Shown: positions 62,801 to 64,000 of the stretch, piece after piece
How positions within the stretch are numbered: position 1 is the stretch's first letter
How the letters are laid out: every line of letters begins with the position of its first letter
From: JAJNBD01 sp964471475
Lineage (GTDB): Bacteria > Pseudomonadota > Gammaproteobacteria > CAISUE01
NCBI GenBank assembly: GCA_964471475.1
Contig: CAYYFQ010000003.1
Location: forward strand, 1-64,000
Length of the DNA: 64,000 bases
Direction: 5' to 3'
Position numbers and translations under genes: made by a program
The notes under the pieces: generated by a model
Told to the model about the DNA's origin: nothing
Database searches by the model: none
Seen by the model: the letters and a program-made list of their open reading frames with translations, nothing else

Positions 62801-64000
62801 TATCGGTCTGCATATCTACTGTTAAATCTAAACGATGCTTGAGTTCCTGTTGCACAAATGATTTAGTCATTACATTTTTTATACCACCCAACACTTTCCC
62901 GCTATGATCTAAAAATTCTATCCTTGAAATCAAACCAACCACTGTTTTCTGAAAAGTCACATAAACATAAATTGTCTGATCTAAAACTTTAGGCAATGTG
63001 ATATGTTCAAATGCTGTAGGTAAATAAATCCATTGATGTGGGTCATCAAATAATTTGACCAAAGAGGCTTGTAAAGCAGCATCCAATAGATCTGACATCG
63101 TTCGTGAAAGCTGAGTGGTATCCGCAGTTCCTTGAATGCTTGCAATAATCTCATCCTCTTGATAGGCCACCCATTCAACGCTTTGGAATTGATCGTGATA
63201 TTCATAACCAAGTTGCCTGGTTTGTGAATAAAATGTTTCATGATCATATTTTTTTTCACAACGTGCTTGGATAGCTGAGATATCTTTCACTTCACTTTGA
63301 TCTTGGGCTTTAAAGCTTTGCGCTATGATTCCACGCGCATGATATGTTATCTCTCCTATCATAGCGCCATCAGCACCGGTAAAATAACTGTAAATATTCC
63401 CCGCGTAGCACCCTCTTGCTTGTGGTATTAATACGATTTGTAACCAATGATTTTTGCTTTTTTTATCTGATAAAATTAATGGTTCTTGAATTGATAAAGA
63501 AGTGAGCGCCACTTCAGCAAGAGGATCATCCAATAAAAATCTAGTAGCCGCTAATAATGCTTCTATATAAGCCATTGCTGGCATCAGCGCATAACCTAAA
63601 ATGGCATGTCCTTGTAAATATTTCAATGATTCTGTTGATAGATTCTGCTGAAAAATATGCTCAGTGGTATTTAGCAATAATTTTCGTCCTAGCAGTGGGT
63701 GATGTGTTGCTTGGCCAAAATTTGCTAAAGCAGCATTTTCTGTCAACCGCTGGCTAGCCAGCTCATCTCCAGCAATACCTAACCAAGGCAAAACAGCTCT
63801 CTTCCTTTGAAAAGGATACGTCGGTAAGCTTACTTTGCGATAAACATGCTCTCCCTGGTGGTAATAATCTTCCCAATCAATCTTGCCTCCAGCCACATAG
63901 GACGCTGCTAAAGCTTGTAATTTGCTCATCTCTTCTATATCAGAAGACAGCGCTAAAGGACGCTTCGCTTGCAGCTGGCTGACATCGCCGCAGATTATAT
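53844..64000 (-). CDS. Type I PKS, 5' part outside the window; ...DH-ACP and KS-AT-cMT-DH-ER-KR-ACP modules with ankyrin tail
   Basis: The frame is open to the window edge, so the protein continues beyond 64000; residues below count from the Met at 63929, which is internal. Order: AT-trailing linker (LPTYPFQRKR, 30-45); DH 75-380 with intact HxxxGxxxxP; ACP (Ser442), no KR between; KS 515-930 (Cys683); AT 1030-1340 (Ser1122, HAFH malonyl type); C-methyltransferase 1570-1790 (LEIGAGTGG); DH 1830-2130 (HQVLD, Gly replaced by Asp); ER 2330-2640 (HAATGGIGL); KR 2660-2860 with His2817 in place of the catalytic Tyr (NHASAN); ACP (Ser2978 in GLDSLM); helical stretch; ankyrin repeats about 3170-3240; tail. 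It is the first visible enzyme of the assembly line and would pass its chain to PKS1. The dead-looking KR means the last module may not reduce its keto group. Confidence 0.92.
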   Translation of the reverse strand, partial: IICGDVSQLQAKRPLALSSDIEEMSKLQALAASYVAGGKIDWEDYYHQGEHVYRKVSLPTYPFQRKRAVLPWLGIAGDELASQRLTENAALANFGQATHHPLLGRKLLLNTTEHIFQQNLSTESLKYLQGHAILGYALMPAMAYIEALLAATRFLLDDPLAEVALTSLSIQEPLILSDKKSKNHWLQIVLIPQARGCYAGNIYSYFTGADGAMIGEITYHARGIIAQSFKAQDQSEVKDISAIQARCEKKYDHETFYSQTRQLGYEYHDQFQSVEWVAYQEDEIIASIQGTADTTQLSRTMSDLLDAALQASLVKLFDDPHQWIYLPTAFEHITLPKVLDQTIYVYVTFQKTVVGLISRIEFLDHSGKVLGGIKNVMTKSFVQQELKHRLDLTVDMQTDSIKQSNRTQARLQDSLLAKALSQISAIEQPSYIKKMLIGLVNEVIGGDKAQQINPTQGFADLGFDSLMTVELRNRLQKWVDPVKLSSTLIFDYPTVEELGAYLLRQFQIETKMPLSRESIQRSISTRTYPSENANNATESIAIIGVSGYFPGSGYWKLLSSGQDASREIPKERFVLGADYSDDRYQVGKSYVKRASFLTMPVDEFDAQFFNITPKEANLMDPQHRLLLQAVWEALEDAGINPQQLRHSDTGIFIGAMNQDYHELLTAADALHKEAGLLGGGGLSALSGRIAYWLGSQGPAMTIDTACSSSLVALHQGCQSIRRGESGLVIIGGINLMLTPTNFVMFSNAQMLSPDGKCKAFDAAADGFGRGEGCGVVILKSLQKALVDHDRILAVIPGSAVNQDGPSSSLTVPNGPAQEKLIRRALIEAHLLPGDIDYVEAHGTGTSLGDPIELNALKSVFSTDEPREQPLLVGTAKANVGHLEAAAGMAGLIKTLLSLQHHQIPKLLHFRMLNPNIDLSEGNIQLPLEIQSWEPRPGHVRRAGISSFGASGTNAHVIVEEVPCDHTQDSSQDTRSQLIVFSGKQSDAREGLKEKYAHYLEDSQEELGNIAYTSAVGRSHFAYRGAVVARTVEDFKEKLARDELLRGDARVPKTITFLFTGQGSQYAHMGRELYETYPVFRTLLDECAELLKEELPQPFYSILFGDNTELLNQTQYAQPVIFALEYALAKLWMSSGVMPHQLIGHSIGELVAATIAEVMTLEEALKLVSARGRLMQRLPENQGGMLALQCTVEEARALIADLGLSIAGINAPKQTVVSGDKEKLQLLKQSCADKGIRSTLLSVSHAFHSDHMQPMLESFRSVAEEIHYQVAQIPIISTVTGQRLEVITADYWCEQLISPVNYLGAMQASLEENQLYLEVGPGAILTTLGQQCAEGREGLIWSYSLKAGVGNRESMLVALGQCYVAGCEIHWEDYYRQQEYFYRRVSIPTYAFQGKRYWVTGIDPARLMTRETAKPLLHWEPSHVVAKREEVNFSWPEDLLEEVAAEALQAYPTDTLEEGFAYLERLAWGYMVDSLHKLGWSYQVSERITVSQAQETWSVLPTHRKLLHQLFTELSKESIIQEVSEESGQLTYWQVCDDLPSKEVVARQREAILKELSAYPALHIEQGLLTRCGSALAEVLTGKQAAIPLLFPQESEASSSATALYRESMGAQAANYILSESIRRIISEVTFTGNLRILEIGAGTGGTTQAVVQVLKQQGIPYEYTYTDISRGFFLTAKENFGKENMVYQVLNIEQDPRVQGFMPYQYDVVIASNVLHATKNIEETLANTRHLLAAQGVLALIELSQSSRFLDLSFGLLEGWWRFDDEVRHDHALLKAEEWKEVLKTAGFEHISSSNVPFTVLLAQATVVAPVYRLSDGSLALPWLDSVGDEMASQRLTENRALASFGEVTGHPLLGYKLPLAIKETIYHQSLPAPLQTMLSEHQVLDYSLMPGTGFVEILLAVAQNYFPGATTELQKIVIKEPLLLEHEPIILQVVVKAMEQDRVEVTICSMSPKMEELPGSKTHVLAELCRMNQPCLSTKIKLDEIRGRCEKKMEKSQFYVLVSRLGYGYRDRFQCVQAVHYKGEESLVELTLPETDLSAYILHPALLDGALQGALVNAKLDTMALPIAMEKIRTYALHDTRPIYAYHRQKSEVTRDVYLLNAQGEVIAEIEGLTVSLLPKKALRQLLRQLSGKVLPTLYYGLQWQVETIVTQKKLAGEQNRILYLLCDKAQVQACLTSDQAPFAFFLPSGEYYTSTAGWSERSLESVLSEPWSGIVYGWILRATLARDFDIEQQRTLINVLLTFIQTLAKTNQRLSLRILTQGAQSTHPSESPHLSQSVFNGFCKTLHMEYPQWSVSHIDLDTSLSVSDQLPRVLQEFTVDMDRTDVEVCYRGPQRVVSRTCRLEDQQSAYLPIPVSEYTLKKAISGDLTALQLTSVEPRSLSSEEVRVAVHAVGVNFRDVLNAMNLYPGASPLGSDFSGTVLEVGAAVTHLHVGEGVFGIAWGSLASIAITHHTQVYAKPRELTYPQAATLPSVFLTNYRALIEEAQLKKGDKILIHAATGGIGLSAIQMAKYLGAEIYATAGTPEKRAYLSHLGVKYIYDSRSLAYQEALLADTQGSGVDVVLNSLTGEGFVEATLACCAQHGHFIELSKRAIWTTAQMAAVRADVKYSVIALDEDLARSPEHIPVMWEAMRPLFAEKTYTALPVTAFTIGHAVEAFQHMQQAKHIGKVVIVLQRPLQIELQLDQQASYLITGGLSGLGLATAELLVNRGAKQLVLISRRKQVDARTATTLEQWRASGVDIQVKQVDVSDEIQVKDLLQMIQTECLPLKGIIHSAGLLMDATLLQQDWAHMEYVFKPKIYGAWHLHQWSQRLNMELDYFVMYSSTASFLGNVGQANHASANAFLDALVHARRAQGLVGQTIHWGPWAEIGTAAIYKARHEKIGLKQLGVQEGVAALERILLDPNVDETAVLSANWEKFSAMSTPNLKRFMNPLIAASVGQGNVNSTNALWLKEILSKPRPERQSWIAAKLKQLIAKITGLNEQDLNEQTGFTEMGLDSLMIMDLKNRLQSFLGDSAALPNTVLFDYPNLKRLSQYLTEQINVFEEKTTGIQQTEKSAEMAYGLPRTLIETKLVEMFKKRFAIQTISVIDKINDLKNTTLAQWMSMHRAMQELSNALKEQMKVLPAQGQEAAEDAAIKLDINILEKNTIAEMSLYLSCLVESQVAIERDPLFTFVKKNNQSLITSLLTKGAKKINMADSNGKTSLHLAAQLGNTAMVVWLLSQGADLNQQTRLGVTPLALALFNQQFDVVKKLLIYLPKVDEAVLALTSTEAIRHDLLSAMAIRDCILGSRLPWIKPFEENLRQGKRFDQDISLDLIRQLSLLLPDYGKRFIEHRILEVSQSTSSHAIAPLLEGVGIFGQQASSSQPTKDTLEKKQAEEYRR
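60502..61151 (-). repeat. 650-bp duplicated AT segment, copy in PKS2
   Basis: Second copy of the segment at 51618-52267, 8884 bp away in the same orientation. Identity that includes synonymous positions and ends abruptly points to recent gene conversion or duplication between the PKS genes. Confidence 0.85.

Noticed and set aside
63900..63930. Met at 63929 as the true N-terminus of PKS2
   Set aside because: The frame stays open to the window edge and residue 1 would fall in the linker after an AT or KS domain, so the gene must begin outside the window.

Overview
The window looks like the chromosome of an AT-rich, host-associated gammaproteobacterium, most likely a relative of the Legionellales (Legionella, Coxiella, Rickettsiella or Berkiella type). 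This is an inference. It rests on the gammaproteobacterial housekeeping genes (FadE, FumC, RsmG, RpoZ, TamB, DegQ, CvpA, NsrR), on eukaryotic-like modules (ankyrin repeats, an OTU-type cysteine protease domain), on a candidate secreted effector with an acidic C-terminal tail, and on scattered gene remnants. No 16S rRNA or other decisive marker is present.

Layout. 1-4.6 kb: an ABC exporter, an aldo/keto reductase, a 156-bp MITE-like element with terminal inverted repeats and a 9-bp target duplication, and a GrpB-GNAT gene that appears split by a frameshift. 4.6-6.5 kb: a nitrosative-stress cassette (NsrR-type repressor, group III truncated haemoglobin, cupin, membrane protein) behind a promoter whose -35 lies inside a palindromic NsrR-like box. 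6.5-9.6 kb: gene debris, a tyrosine recombinase, a RhuM-like remnant and an adenosine-deaminase-like enzyme. 9.6-12.1 kb: an 810-aa candidate effector with C-terminal tandem repeats. 12.2-21.8 kb: a tightly packed minus-strand run, in transcription order rsmG, parA (no parB), PIN-PhoH, tamB, an unknown membrane protein, cvpA, a DegQ-like protease, and an ABC importer ATPase and permease without a binding protein. 22-28.1 kb: fumC, a lone PilC/GspF-like protein, fadE, an alpha/beta hydrolase and rpoZ. 28.2 kb: tRNA-Pro(GGG) followed by a fragment of a DUF1016-type nuclease gene, probably the scarred edge of an island.

28.5-64 kb: a colinear hybrid PKS-NRPS operon on the minus strand, continuing past the window end. 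In transcription order: PKS2 (5' end missing; visible ...DH-ACP, then KS-AT-cMT-DH-ER-KR-ACP), PKS1 (KS-AT-DH-ER-KR-ACP) and a 5859-aa NRPS (C-A-PCP, C-A-PCP, C-A-PCP-E, C-A-PCP-TE). Both ATs carry the malonyl-type HAFH motif. Module 4 of the NRPS has a clear Asn specificity code, module 3 a Leu-like code plus an epimerase. The predicted product is a partly reduced, possibly C-methylated polyketide joined to four amino acids ending D-Leu(?)-Asn.

Three things make this assembly line unusual. (1) PKS2 and PKS1 both end in homologous helical plus ankyrin tails, and PKS1 and the NRPS both begin with short ankyrin-like segments, which suggests ankyrin-type docking at the subunit junctions. (2) After its thioesterase the NRPS continues into more ankyrin repeats, a MATE-like 12-helix transporter and a C-terminal OTU-type cysteine protease domain, so synthesis, putative export and a eukaryotic-like protease lie in one polypeptide. 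(3) PKS1 and PKS2 share a 650-bp stretch that is identical by eye across the AT region, and the last KR of PKS2 has its catalytic Tyr replaced by His.
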